Shown here: one piece after another, positions 8,349 to 16,659 of the stretch
Layout of the letters: each line of letters begins with the position of its first letter
Position numbering within the stretch: position 1 is the first letter of the stretch
Source of the DNA: Candidatus Obscuribacterales bacterium
GTDB taxonomy: Bacteria > Cyanobacteriota > Vampirovibrionia > Obscuribacterales > Obscuribacteraceae
DNA length: 47,596 nt
Direction: 5' to 3'
Assembly: GCA_020050835.1 (NCBI GenBank)
Contig: JAGVKB010000019.1
Span: 1 to 47,596 of the forward strand
Translations under genes and position numbers: made by a program
The notes under the pieces: model-generated
Seen by the model: only the letters and a program-made list of their open reading frames with translations
Told to the model about the DNA's origin: nothing
The model's database searches: none

Positions 8349-8843
8349 CTAGAGGTAACGCGACCAACAAGCAGAAACTCCATCCATGCAGCTGGCTCGA
8401 CTGAGTTCGAAGCTGACCCAATCGACCGGTCTGAGCGGCGTCGAGCGAAGCTCCATGCCAGCCTCGGATGGGGTGCAGCTGCCCTTGGCGGAGTTGCACT
8501 CGGGGCACGCGGCAACCAGGTTTTCCCAGGTCGACCCGCCGCCGCGGCAACGAGGCAGAACATGATCGAGCGTCAGCTTGCAGTGGCGGGTACCACAGTA
8601 CTGGCAGGTGAAGCGGTCCCTGAGCAAAATGTTGCGACGAGTGGGCGCCAAAGGACGCTCTCGCCTCAAGTCCACATACCGCCTGAGGCGGATTACGAGC
8701 GGCAAAGGAAAGTCCTTCGCCAGCATCTTGCCGTTGTGCTCCACCATCTGCGCCTTGCCGCGCATCAAAAGAGAGATTGCGCGACGCATACCGCAAACCT
8801 GTATGGGCTTTCTGGATGCGTCCAGAACTAGAACTCTGGACAT
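8349..8843 (-). CDS. HNH endonuclease
   Basis: HNH nuclease of 164 residues. The start MSRVLVLDAS (8843) has a perfect AGGAGG site, while the longer in-frame start at 8912 has none. The N-terminal 70 residues match the domain common to this family in cyanobacteria and actinobacteria (VLDASRKPIQVCGMRRAISLLMRGKAQ). The ββα-metal finger then shows CQYCG (80-84), LTLDHVLPRCRGG (90-102), WENLVAACPECNSAKG (106-121): a zinc-binding Cys4 cage around the HNH core with Asp93/His94, Asn108 and Asn117. The natural substrate of these stand-alone genes is generally unknown. It lies between the M1 peptidase and SDR genes on the same strand. The C-terminal 40 residues are not typical of the family. Confidence 0.9.
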   Translation of the reverse strand: MSRVLVLDASRKPIQVCGMRRAISLLMRGKAQMVEHNGKMLAKDFPLPLVIRLRRYVDLRRERPLAPTRRNILLRDRFTCQYCGTRHCKLTLDHVLPRCRGGGSTWENLVAACPECNSAKGSCTPSEAGMELRSTPLRPVDWVSFELSRASCMDGVSACWSRYL

Positions 8844-8870
8844 AGAGAAACCTCCTCTTCTCCATTTGCA

Positions 8871-8903
8871 AGTGAAGGAGCGCTCCTGCCGTCGGCAGGA
8901 ACG
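8871..8903 (-). other. Hairpin between the M1 peptidase and HNH genes
   Basis: A long imperfect hairpin, with about 16 of 20 positions paired around a three-base loop (GGCAGGA/TCCTGCC at the top), lies 27 nt upstream of the HNH start codon and 60 nt after the M1 stop. No T-run follows. Confidence 0.5.
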
Positions 8904-8964
8904 CCCTTCCACTGCCGCGTGTTCAAAACGTCTTACGTTCTTAAGTTCAGACCACGCCAGCGCC

Positions 8965-11583
8965 TCAGCGAGCCCGGCGTTTGCGCGCCTTGCTCAACTC
9001 CTGGCGCTCCAGCCTCTCGGTCAGGTCCTTGACCTTGCCCTCGAGCGACTGCACCTGCGACTTCAGCTCGTCCGCCGAGGAAGAGTTGCCATCGCCGTTC
9101 GAATTGAGCTTGGCCATCGTCTCGGCAGCCGCTCGCTTGATCCGCCCGTCGGTCGCGGTCCGCTCGATGCGAGCTAGATACGGCTTCGATTCCGGACTCT
9201 TCGCCTCGCCCAGCGCGCCGATCACAGACATGCAGAGATGGAACTGCTCGGACTCCTGCGAGTCAGCCAGGTCGTGCAGCGCCTTGAGCGCATGCGGAGC
9301 CTTGGCGGCCAGCTTGCCGGCCGTCAGGATCGCCGCCGGACGGGACTGCCAGGGTTTGCCGGCAGAAGCGTACTCGACGGCCAGCGCTGCACCGCGCTCG
9401 TCTCCCAGCTCGGCCAGCCCGTTCAAGACGCCAATGCGCACGCTTTCCTGCCAGGAGTCAAACTTGAGCGCATCCTGAAGCGCGGCGAACGCCTTGTCTG
9501 TGCCGGTCTTGCCGAGTGCAACAGCGGCATCGGCCCGCACGAAGCGGCTCTTTTCGCTGTCGCCGGCGAGAATGCCGGCGAGCAGGTCGGAGACCGACTC
9601 GTCCTTGAACGAGCCCAAAGAGGTGACGACAGCGCGCCGAATCTTCGGGTGACTGACCGTCACGGCTCGCTTGAGAGCCGCCAGCGCAGCCGGAGTGCCG
9701 AGCGTGCCGAGCGCCCTGGCTGCTTCGGCCTGCACGCCCCAGAAGAACTGGTTGTTGAGCTCCTTCTCCAGCGCTTCGACCGCATCCAGCCCACCGAGGG
9801 CCGCCAGCGTCTGGGCAGCATAGACGCGTCCCATCACGCTAGTGTCATTGTGAAGCTGGTGAACGAGCATGCTCTTCGGCACGCCGGTCAGGTCAAGCTT
9901 CTTCAGCACCCAGTTGTCCGGGTCGAAACGGAACATCGCCGGCTTGCAGTCGAGCGGAAACGGGATGGTGGTCTCTTTGTCGGAGACCACGACAGTGCGG
10001 TCGACCTTCTGCCCGTTGGTGAGCGTGAAGCTGAATTGAATCGGCATCGTGAAAAGACCGGTGCCTTCTTCCAGCTTTTGAGTCTGCGCCACTTTGACGG
10101 TCGCCACCTTGTTGCGCTCGTCCCAGGCAACCGTCACTTTGTACTCCGGAAAGCCGGCACCGAACACCCACTGATCGAAGAATTCTCGCAGGTTCTGTCC
10201 GGTCGCCTTCTCGATCGCTTTGATCAAGTCCAGCGTCTCGACACACTGGTAGGCGTTGTCGGTCAAGAAGGTGCGCACCGACTCGTAGTAGCCGTCGTCG
10301 CCGAGCAGGTAGCGGATCATATGCCGAACGAGGCCACCCTTCTGGTACAGGTGGCGGTCGAACAGGTCGATCGGCTCCTTGTACTGGTTGGTGACGATCG
10401 GGCGTCGATAGCGGGCGTCCTCGGCAAAGTAGAGATCAGCCAGACCTTTGAGGTAATAAGCCCGTTCTTTCAGACCGAAGACGTGCTCGACCGCCTCCAC
10501 TTCGCCGTAAGTGGCCGCTCCCTCGTTGAGCCAGGCGTGGGACCAGTCGCGGCAGGTGATCAGGTCGCCGTTCCACTGGTGGTTCAGCTCGTGAGCGTTG
10601 AGACGGAGCGCAGCCAGCCGAAACTCATCGAAAGACTCGGAGTCCGAGAGGATCTGGTCGGTCATGATGGTCATGCCGGTGTTTTCCATGCCGCCGAAGA
10701 TGAATTTCTGCACCATGGCCTGGGCATACTTGCCCGGCCAGGGGTACTCGTAGCCATAAAGGCGCGAGTAAAGCGCAACCAGATCGGCCGTGCCTTTAAA
10801 GTACAGCTTGGCCTCTTTGCTGAACTTCTTGTCGAAGTACATCTCCACCGGCAGGTCCTTGTACGACTCGGTGAGCTTGTCGAACTTGCCCACAACGAGC
10901 GCGACGAGATAGGTGACGTGCGGCTTGTCGAGGAGCCAGTGGAAAGTGCTCGTGCCGTCTTCGGCAGCCAGCCTCTCCGAGACGAGTTTGCCATTGGACA
11001 GCGCGACATAACCGCTGGGCACAGTGGCGACGACCTCAGTGGTCAGCTTGTGGTTGGGATAGTCGGCAGCCAGCACCGGATACCAGAAATGGGCATCTTC
11101 GTCCTGACCCTGAGTCCAGACCTGATACGGGCTGCCCGGCTCGAAGACGCTCGGACCGGTGAAGTAGACGCCGGCTCTGGCATTATCGACCCGGTACTTG
11201 AGCGCGACCTCGAGCGTTTTGCCGCGCTTGAGCGGCTTGGGCAACTTGACCGTGACGCCTTGCTCGGAGCGCTCAAACTGCAGTTGGTCTGCCGCACCTG
11301 CGACCGATGCGCTCTCGACGATCAGGCCTTCGGCCTGGAAGAAAACCTCGGTCAGTTCGCGCCTGACCGGCTCGAAGGTGGTGTGGCAAACGCCCGAGAG
11401 CAGGCGCCGCTCTGGTTCCACGGAGAGAACAAGTTTCATGTGATGCGGGCGAACCAGCAGATCCGGGGCGTAATGCTTCTTGGTGCCCGGCAGAGCAAAT
11501 GGCTTGCGTTCAGTCAGAAGAGAGCCATACCACCACTGCTGGTGGCAGCAACATGTCGCATGTTCGGAAAGATGACCTTTCAT
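8965..11583 (-). CDS. M1 family aminopeptidase with C-terminal HEAT repeats and coiled coil
   Basis: Zinc aminopeptidase of 872 residues (gluzincin, aminopeptidase N/ERAP/LTA4H family) that removes N-terminal residues from peptides. An N-terminal beta-saddle (residues 40-240) precedes the substrate-binding GGMEN (about 297-301; GAMEN consensus), the zinc motif HELNHQW (about 331-337) with the downstream WLNEG carrying the third ligand, and the transition-state Tyr region YQKGGLVRHMIRYLLGD. Instead of the usual helical domain, residues about 580-800 form HEAT-type repeats (VMGRVYAAQTLAALGGLDAVEALEKEL and similar), like the M1-HEAT architecture seen in several bacteria. The last 35 residues are a coiled coil (LKSQVQSLEGKVKDLTERLERQ) with a basic tail. 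The N-terminus is odd (ATCCCHQQWW) and is not a signal peptide, so the enzyme is probably cytosolic. AAGGAG supports the start. Confidence 0.95.
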   Translation of the reverse strand: MKGHLSEHATCCCHQQWWYGSLLTERKPFALPGTKKHYAPDLLVRPHHMKLVLSVEPERRLLSGVCHTTFEPVRRELTEVFFQAEGLIVESASVAGAADQLQFERSEQGVTVKLPKPLKRGKTLEVALKYRVDNARAGVYFTGPSVFEPGSPYQVWTQGQDEDAHFWYPVLAADYPNHKLTTEVVATVPSGYVALSNGKLVSERLAAEDGTSTFHWLLDKPHVTYLVALVVGKFDKLTESYKDLPVEMYFDKKFSKEAKLYFKGTADLVALYSRLYGYEYPWPGKYAQAMVQKFIFGGMENTGMTIMTDQILSDSESFDEFRLAALRLNAHELNHQWNGDLITCRDWSHAWLNEGAATYGEVEAVEHVFGLKERAYYLKGLADLYFAEDARYRRPIVTNQYKEPIDLFDRHLYQKGGLVRHMIRYLLGDDGYYESVRTFLTDNAYQCVETLDLIKAIEKATGQNLREFFDQWVFGAGFPEYKVTVAWDERNKVATVKVAQTQKLEEGTGLFTMPIQFSFTLTNGQKVDRTVVVSDKETTIPFPLDCKPAMFRFDPDNWVLKKLDLTGVPKSMLVHQLHNDTSVMGRVYAAQTLAALGGLDAVEALEKELNNQFFWGVQAEAARALGTLGTPAALAALKRAVTVSHPKIRRAVVTSLGSFKDESVSDLLAGILAGDSEKSRFVRADAAVALGKTGTDKAFAALQDALKFDSWQESVRIGVLNGLAELGDERGAALAVEYASAGKPWQSRPAAILTAGKLAAKAPHALKALHDLADSQESEQFHLCMSVIGALGEAKSPESKPYLARIERTATDGRIKRAAAETMAKLNSNGDGNSSSADELKSQVQSLEGKVKDLTERLERQELSKARKRRAR

Positions 11584-12499
11584 GCTTGACTCCTTGGTGT
11601 GTGTGATGAGCGGCAGTCAACGTCAAGAACGTTCGCGCAAAAGAGCGCGCCGTCATGGCGTCGTTGCCTAGTGGATTTCGCTTGAGCTGGTCGTTACGCG
11701 CGAGCCACAACGGCTCGATTGAAGAATCGAGTCAGAAGGCAGCAAGGCAACTAGTACTCAGGCTTCGGGAAGTAAGCTGTTCGTGAGCGGTTTTTCTCAA
11801 AGAGAAACAGTTAGAAACATGCCTTAAACGTATGAAGCAGACAGGTTCTATAGCAACGTATTTAGCCGTTGAATTACCAGTTGATAATGCAAGCGGGCGA
11901 TTGACACGTTGCACCGCTGCGCTACCGTGTCGTGATTTTGAGAGGGCGCTCATCGAGGCCAGTACTGCGCTAACTGTGAAAGCTAAGAAGCAAGGGCCTA
12001 CCGGCTGAAAATCGGAGCTGAAAGGTTCGGTTCCAGCCTAGATCGCCTGACTAATTTTGGGCTGTCTGAGCGGGTTCGAGCGTGTCAGGCATTGTAGCCG
12101 GTAGATTCATACAGCCTTTTTCATTTTTAAAATCACAGCTTGGCAACATTGTTAAGGAACGATGAATTTGGTTAATGTACGGCTAAGTACTTTCTCCCCC
12201 AAATCAAAGCCAAGCTATCCCAAGCTCTAAAAGCCAGCAGCAGGCTAAACACAAGAAATTCACTACCAGACTCAGGTCTGGCCGGGGAGTTTTGTCTTCG
12301 TAAGACGAAACGGCTGTTCGCAACTGGCAACAGCTGAGAAACATCGCGGCTTGGCAGCCGCTTCTCCGACTGCAGGCACAGCCTGTGTCTATCGGATAAG
12401 CGTCCACCAAGCCAATCTCCAGTGTCACAGGACGTCCGAACTTCAGCTCCAGCGGAGCTGATTCGGCTCAGTCCGACTTTTTTGCAGGAGGAACAGCAG
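11584..12499. other. Long non-coding interval between divergent genes
   Basis: About 0.9 kb between the M1 peptidase and the first CPBP protease. It is AT-richer than the genes and contains small inverted repeats (GAGCC/GGCTC at 11702-11716, CTCGATT/AATCGAG at 11714-11731). Open frames here have no ribosome binding sites. Promoters for both flanking genes are expected, but none is clear. Confidence 0.5.
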
Positions 12500-13369
12500 A
12501 TGTTCAATACCATTGGGCGTTTCTGCTCGAAAGCCGTCGCCGCAGTCATCAACCCGACCGTGCGCCTGAAGGCCGACTTCCCTTGGACGTTCACGAAGAT
12601 GGCGAAGCATTACGCAGTCACCTTCGCCCTCTACCTGGCCGGAACCTTCGTGCCGATGCTGCTCTTCCTGGCAATCATGATCGGGCTGTCCTTCGCAGCT
12701 CCGCACGTGCTCGTCGAGCTCATGGGTCCGCAGATGGAAAACATGACGGCGATTACCGTCGGCATGACCGTGATCACCTTCCTCTGCGGCTTCGGGCTGC
12801 AAGTCTGGTACATCGCCAAAGTGTTGCGGGCCGACGGCATCTCCTTCCGGCAGATGCTGGCGCTCAACCTCGACGCATTGCAGGGCAGCTGGTGGGCTGC
12901 TACCTGGCGAGCAGCGCTGACGGTGGCGCTCGGTGTGGCCTGCGGTCAGTTGATCCAGCTGCTGCCGTTTCTGCCGGCACCCAACCAGTCGATTGCCAAG
13001 TTCATGGGCTCCTTGAACGGGCCCAGCTTGTTGGCGATGGGCTTGCTGGCGGCTGTCGCCGCTCCGGTGCTGGAGGAGGTGGTCTTTCGGGGCTTCCTGT
13101 TCAGCATGTTGCGCGCGCAGTTCACCCGCGGTCGTCTGGGAAGCTTTCTGGGCAGCCAGAACGCCGCGGATTGGACGGCGTCTGTCGTCAGCGGAGCCAT
13201 CTTCGCCGTGGCGCACATGGAGCCGTCCGCCATGCCGGCACTGTTCATCTTCGGCGTACTGATGGCCGAGCTCTACCGGCGCTCCGGCAGCCTGGTCTGC
13301 CCGATGCTGGCTCATGGCATCAACAACGGCATGGGAGTGCTCCTGATCGTTCTCAGCCAGGCGCACTAG
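12500..13369 (+). CDS. CPBP family intramembrane glutamic protease (first copy)
   Basis: CAAX-protease/bacteriocin-processing (Abi, Rce1-like) membrane protein of 289 residues. The start MFNTIGRFCS follows AGGAGGAAC, 9 nt upstream. It has about eight hydrophobic segments. The catalytic motifs are complete: EEVVFRG (about residues 192-198), FAVAHMEPSAMPALFIFGVLMAELYRRSG (His about 236) and PMLAHGINN (His about 272). Family members cleave prenylated proteins or peptide precursors within the membrane. A second, divergent copy follows 220 nt downstream, and both share a W-S/T-F membrane entry and the same C-terminal order. Substrates are unknown; tandem CPBP genes can be involved in peptide maturation or immunity, but no precursor peptide is obvious except the small ORF at 17448. 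Confidence 0.92.
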   Translation: MFNTIGRFCSKAVAAVINPTVRLKADFPWTFTKMAKHYAVTFALYLAGTFVPMLLFLAIMIGLSFAAPHVLVELMGPQMENMTAITVGMTVITFLCGFGLQVWYIAKVLRADGISFRQMLALNLDALQGSWWAATWRAALTVALGVACGQLIQLLPFLPAPNQSIAKFMGSLNGPSLLAMGLLAAVAAPVLEEVVFRGFLFSMLRAQFTRGRLGSFLGSQNAADWTASVVSGAIFAVAHMEPSAMPALFIFGVLMAELYRRSGSLVCPMLAHGINNGMGVLLIVLSQAH

Positions 13370-13420
13370 CCGGTCAGTTCGCCTGAGTGCGAACCGGCAG
13401 CTCGCATTCTCGATCGACAG

Positions 13421-13454
13421 CGAGCGCCCAGCCGGCAAACCGGCAGGCGCTCGC
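13421..13454 (+). other. Hairpin after the first CPBP gene
   Basis: A perfect 9-bp stem (GCGAGCGCC at 13421-13429 with 13446-13454), extended inwards by a CCGG/CCGG pair, lies 50 nt after the stop codon. No T-run follows. Confidence 0.5.
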
Positions 13455-13540
13455 GCTTACTCCCGGAAGACTGAGCGGGCGACTCTGGCAGAACGCCAGC
13501 CGGCCGCCCATCACCAATTCAACGCAAGAGAAGCCAGCAA

Positions 13541-13559
13541 GGCGGACGGGTAGTCCGCC
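13541..13559 (+). other. Leader hairpin of the second CPBP gene
   Basis: GGCGGAC (13541-13547) pairs with GTCCGCC (13553-13559) across a five-base loop, 31 nt upstream of the ATG at 13591 and just before the ribosome binding site AAAGGA. Confidence 0.5.
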
Positions 13560-13590
13560 GGCTCTCTGCCTTTAAGTAAAGGACCACATC

Positions 13591-14412
13591 ATGTCAGAAC
13601 ATCCGATGCAAGACGGTGGCGAACACAACGTCACCGCACGCTTCCCCTGGAGCTTCGCCTCCACGATCGGACAGTGGGTCTTAGCGTTTTTGATCGCCAA
13701 TATCGGCATGGCCGTGCTCCAAGTCGGTCTCATGCTCGGCGTCGGCGCCCTCACGCAGTCGATGTCGCTGTCGCTCGGAACCAAGCAGATCCTCATGTCC
13801 GGCATCCTGCTGGTGTCATGGGTCGGCGGCTTCGGCGGCGCCGCGCTGTTCCTGTCCAGCCAGTTCCGCAAGCGCGGGCTGTCGATGGGCGATGAGATGG
13901 CGATCAATCTCAAGGCCCAAGCAGGAAGCCTCGGGCGGGCCTTCGGTCAGGCTGGACTCGGGCTGTTCGCGGTCTTCGGACTGAACATCCTGATCTCGCT
14001 TCTGCCGCTGCCGGCGCCGGAAAGCCCGGCCGGTGACATCGCCGTCCAGTTCAGCGGACTGTCATTCCTGATCTTCGCGCTCTCCGGCATCATCGCGGCG
14101 CCGATCTTCGAGGAGATCCTCTTCCGGGGCTATCTGCTCAACGCGCTTAGAATCGGCTTCCGGGGCGGCTTCTGGGTCAAGCTGTTCGGCGGCAGCGGGA
14201 AGTTCGCCGACTACGCGGCAATCGCCATCAGCGCGGCCATCTTCGCGGGCGCACACGGCACGCTCACCGGGTTTCCGCAGCTGTTTGCGGCCGGCGTGGT
14301 GTTTGCGGCGCTCTACCGCAAGACCGGCAGCCTGATCCCGTCGATGCTGCTGCACTTCCTGATGAACTCGCTGGCCTTCATCGCTCTCTACATGCAGACG
14401 CTCGGCCACTAA
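13591..14412 (+). CDS. CPBP family intramembrane glutamic protease (second copy)
   Basis: Second CPBP/Abi-type membrane protease, 273 residues. Motifs: EEILFRGYLLNALR (about residues 173-186), IFAGAHGTLTGFPQLFAAGVVFAALYRKTGSL (His about 217) and PSMLLHFLMNS (His about 254). All glutamate and histidine catalytic positions are present, so it should be active. The N-terminus is polar (MSEHPMQDGGEHNV), followed by RFPWSFASTIGQWVLAFLI, comparable to the DFPWTFTKMAKHYAVTF stretch of the first copy. The copies are otherwise clearly diverged, so the duplication is old. The stop lies only 11 bases from the stop of the convergent cupin gene. Confidence 0.92.
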   Translation: MSEHPMQDGGEHNVTARFPWSFASTIGQWVLAFLIANIGMAVLQVGLMLGVGALTQSMSLSLGTKQILMSGILLVSWVGGFGGAALFLSSQFRKRGLSMGDEMAINLKAQAGSLGRAFGQAGLGLFAVFGLNILISLLPLPAPESPAGDIAVQFSGLSFLIFALSGIIAAPIFEEILFRGYLLNALRIGFRGGFWVKLFGGSGKFADYAAIAISAAIFAGAHGTLTGFPQLFAAGVVFAALYRKTGSLIPSMLLHFLMNSLAFIALYMQTLGH

Positions 14413-14423
14413 GCGGAGCGCTT

Positions 14424-14780
14424 CTACACGCGGCTGTAGTCATCGGAGTAACGAACGATGTCTTCTTCCGTAAATGAGTCGCCTGTTTGGATTTCGATGA
14501 TCTCCACCGGCTCGGAGCCGGTACAGGCGATACGGTGACGCGTTCCGCGCCTGACAAAGACGTGGTCGCCGTAGCGATACTCGGTAGTTACTTCATCCAG
14601 CGTCACGCGAGCCACACCGGCGACGATCACCCAGTGCTCGTCCCGGTGTTCATGGCTCTGCAGGCTCAACCTGTGACCTGGATTGACTACCAGCCTTTTG
14701 ACCTTGGTGTTGGAAGCGTCTTCGAGAATGAAGAAGCTGCCCCAGGGTCTGTCTGTTCTGTTATTGGGCAGGTCGGACAT
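14424..14780 (-). CDS. Stand-alone cupin, mannose-6-phosphate isomerase type II domain
   Basis: Cupin of 118 residues. I prefer the start MSDLPNNRTD (14780) because CAGGAG precedes it by 10 nt. The sequence follows the C-terminal isomerase domain of bifunctional mannose-1-phosphate guanylyltransferase/phosphomannose isomerases: DRPWGSFFIL, VNPGHRLSLQSHEHRDEHWVIVAGVARV (metal-binding Gln, His, His, Glu), GTRHRIACTGSEPVEIIEIQTG and EDIVRYSDDYSR. It lacks the nucleotidyltransferase half, as many free-standing copies do. The likely reaction is mannose-6-phosphate/fructose-6-phosphate interconversion for polysaccharide precursors, and metal dependence is expected. It is convergent with the CPBP gene. 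Confidence 0.9.
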   Translation of the reverse strand: MSDLPNNRTDRPWGSFFILEDASNTKVKRLVVNPGHRLSLQSHEHRDEHWVIVAGVARVTLDEVTTEYRYGDHVFVRRGTRHRIACTGSEPVEIIEIQTGDSFTEEDIVRYSDDYSRV

Positions 14781-14823
14781 CTGCGCTGCACTCCTGAGCC
14801 GGTTAAACAAGGGCACAAGTCAT

Positions 14824-14871
14824 AGATCGTACCACCCACGCATAGCCACCAGGGCTGCGCCGGTACGATCT
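14824..14871. other. Inverted repeat between cupin and GH15-like genes
   Basis: A perfect 10-bp repeat (AGATCGTACC at 14824-14833 with GGTACGATCT at 14862-14871) lies in the divergent interval, immediately beside a TTGACA box. It could be an operator or a transcript hairpin. Confidence 0.4.
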
Positions 14872-14872
14872 G

Positions 14873-14901
14873 TTGACATGCCCGGTTTTTCCCGCTAAGA
14901 G
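14873..14901 (+). promoter_or_regulatory. Possible promoter for the GH15-like gene
   Basis: A perfect TTGACA (14873-14878) is followed after 17 bases by TAAGAG (14896-14901), which matches the -10 consensus at only three of six positions. It points towards the gene at 15042, 140 bases away. Weak evidence. Confidence 0.25.
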
Positions 14902-15041
14902 TGCCGCCGCACCGACTCTGCCTTACACCTGGACGTAAGACAGGCAAGGCTCGGCCACTTTGGCTGAAGCGGCCATGTCCGCTCGTCCCATTCCAACTTT
15001 CCAGCCACAGCGGCCGGAATTGGAAAAGGGGGAGTTAACCC

Positions 15042-16511
15042 ATGTTCCAACCAAACTCTGGATCCGGGTGGCCGGCACCGGTGTTCCACAACCCGGAGGT
15101 ATCCAAGCTTTCTTTCGAGCGATACACGCGAACCGGCCTCGAGTCGGTTCGCCAGGCGCTCGTCGATCATGGCACCATGTCGCTGCACACCTACCAGGAC
15201 GGTGGCGTGTCTGCCGTTACCCCACTTGTGTCGCTGCTCAAGCTGGAGTCAACCGCCAAGGCACTCGCCAAATTCAAAGGCGACCAGGCGGCCATTGCCG
15301 CTTATCTGGCTGAACTCCATCAGCGAATCAATCGCTCGCTCGAGTCCGGCATCGACGGCGAGCTGAATCTCGAGTGGGATCGCGATGCCATTTTGATTGG
15401 ACTTGCTCTGCTGCAAGCCGAGCTCGACCCGGCTCTGTCGGCCGGGCTCAGCCTGACCGCCGGCACCTGGAAGCACGTGCTGAAATGCGTGCTTCAGCAC
15501 CACTTTCAGCACCAAGAAGACTTCCTGCGCGTGATCAAGGGCGACGACTCCGGCATGGACATGGGCAAGGGCCCAAACATCCGCTGGAATCCGGTCTCCA
15601 AGGCGGACATCCAGGGCAAGAAGTGGGGGCACCGCCAGAACGACGCGCTCGGCTTCAACCAGTGGCTGTTGTTCTACGCCATCAACCGCGGTTGGCTGTC
15701 CTGGGACGACCAGGAGTTTCAGCAGCCGGCGCACGTCTACACCTGCCTGCTGCACGCCTTCTGGTGGACCGTCCACGTCTGGGAGGACCAGGAACTCGGC
15801 GCCTGGGAGGACAAAAAGGCGCTGCATGCTTCCTCGTTGATCGTCGCTGCCGTCAGCCTGTGGGAACAGCTCCAGTTCATGAAGACGCATGGACCGATGA
15901 CTTACCACTTCGGCGGCAAGAAATACGACGTACACGAAAACGGCGTCAAGGAGCTGTACGAGCGCTGCGCGGCCAAGCTCGCTGAAATTCTGCCCAACGA
16001 ATTCGTGCAGTCCGACAACGGCGACCAGCGCTCGGTGGATGCGGCACTCGTCAATGGTCTGATGCTGGCGCAGCTATCCGGCTGCCCGGTGGTTAACGAT
16101 GCCATGACTTTGCTGATCATCGCCAACATCGAGCGCGACCTGATGGGTCCGCATGGCATCAGCCGCTACCCGAAGGACATGTGGGACGGGCGCGACAACC
16201 GGCATGACTTTCCAGCTGGACAGGAGGCGAAGTGGTGCCATGTTTCACCGATGATCTCGGTGATCCTTGGCTTCATGTATCGGCGCACCAGAAACCAGAA
16301 TTTCCTGGTGCACCAGACTCACCACTTCAACCGCGGTCTGGCTGCAGTCGACGCTGACTGGGATGTGCCGGAGGCTTACATCATCGACCGGCTCACTCGC
16401 CAGTGGGTGGCCGACAAAAACAAGCCGCTGGCTTGGGCGCAGGCGATGGTGCTCCTCTCCTTTGCCGGCATGGATGCCAGCTTGCGCCACGAAGAGCAGC
16501 TGACCAAGTAA
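15042..16511 (+). CDS. Glycoside hydrolase family 15 / phosphorylase kinase alpha-like protein
   Basis: Protein of 489 residues, probably an (alpha/alpha)6-barrel of the glucoamylase/phosphorylase-kinase-alpha superfamily. Recognisable elements: WDRDAILIGLALL (about residues 111-123; compare the W-x-R-D entry), IRWNPVSKADIQGKKWGHRQNDALGFNQWLL (about 180-210; W-G-H-x-Q-N-D-A-x-G is the family signature), VHVWEDQELGAWEDKKALHASSLIVAAVSL (about 247-276; compare WE-x-x-x-G-x-WE and HxSS), and GPHGISRYPKDMWDGRD. The Trp/His/Glu richness of an aromatic substrate cleft is clear. No signal peptide is present, so it acts in the cytoplasm, perhaps on glycogen-like or other alpha-glucans or as a regulatory subunit. 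GGGGGAG lies just upstream of the ATG. Function beyond the superfamily is uncertain. Confidence 0.65.
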   Translation: MFQPNSGSGWPAPVFHNPEVSKLSFERYTRTGLESVRQALVDHGTMSLHTYQDGGVSAVTPLVSLLKLESTAKALAKFKGDQAAIAAYLAELHQRINRSLESGIDGELNLEWDRDAILIGLALLQAELDPALSAGLSLTAGTWKHVLKCVLQHHFQHQEDFLRVIKGDDSGMDMGKGPNIRWNPVSKADIQGKKWGHRQNDALGFNQWLLFYAINRGWLSWDDQEFQQPAHVYTCLLHAFWWTVHVWEDQELGAWEDKKALHASSLIVAAVSLWEQLQFMKTHGPMTYHFGGKKYDVHENGVKELYERCAAKLAEILPNEFVQSDNGDQRSVDAALVNGLMLAQLSGCPVVNDAMTLLIIANIERDLMGPHGISRYPKDMWDGRDNRHDFPAGQEAKWCHVSPMISVILGFMYRRTRNQNFLVHQTHHFNRGLAAVDADWDVPEAYIIDRLTRQWVADKNKPLAWAQAMVLLSFAGMDASLRHEEQLTK

Positions 16512-16556
16512 GACAGCAGCTTTTCCGCAATCAAGCTCAGTTTTGTGAACGGCTCC

Positions 16557-16585
16557 TGAGAAGCGCCGAAGGTCGGCGCTTCTCA
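16557..16585 (+). terminator. Very stable hairpin after the GH15-like gene
   Basis: A perfect 13-bp stem (TGAGAAGCGCCGA at 16557-16569 with 16573-16585) and a three-base loop lie 46 nt after the stop codon. Only ATCCGTCTCCC follows, with no T-run, so termination is uncertain. Confidence 0.5.
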
Positions 16586-16602
16586 ATCCGTCTCCCTATG
16601 TA

Positions 16603-16626
16603 CAGCCGCTTGCAACAAAGCGGCTG
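16603..16626 (+). other. Leader hairpin of the M50 gene
   Basis: CAGCCGCTT (16603-16611) pairs with AAGCGGCTG (16618-16626), a perfect 9-bp stem that ends 33 nt before the M50 start codon. Confidence 0.5.
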
Positions 16627-16659
16627 CTCAGCTCGAACTTCCTGGAAGGAAACTCGACT

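Noticed and set aside
9238-11589. A 783-codon open frame on the plus strand across the M1 peptidase gene
   Set aside because: It is the antisense shadow of a clear M1 peptidase in GC-rich DNA. It has no ribosome binding site and an Arg/Leu/Val/Gly-skewed translation typical of reversed frames.
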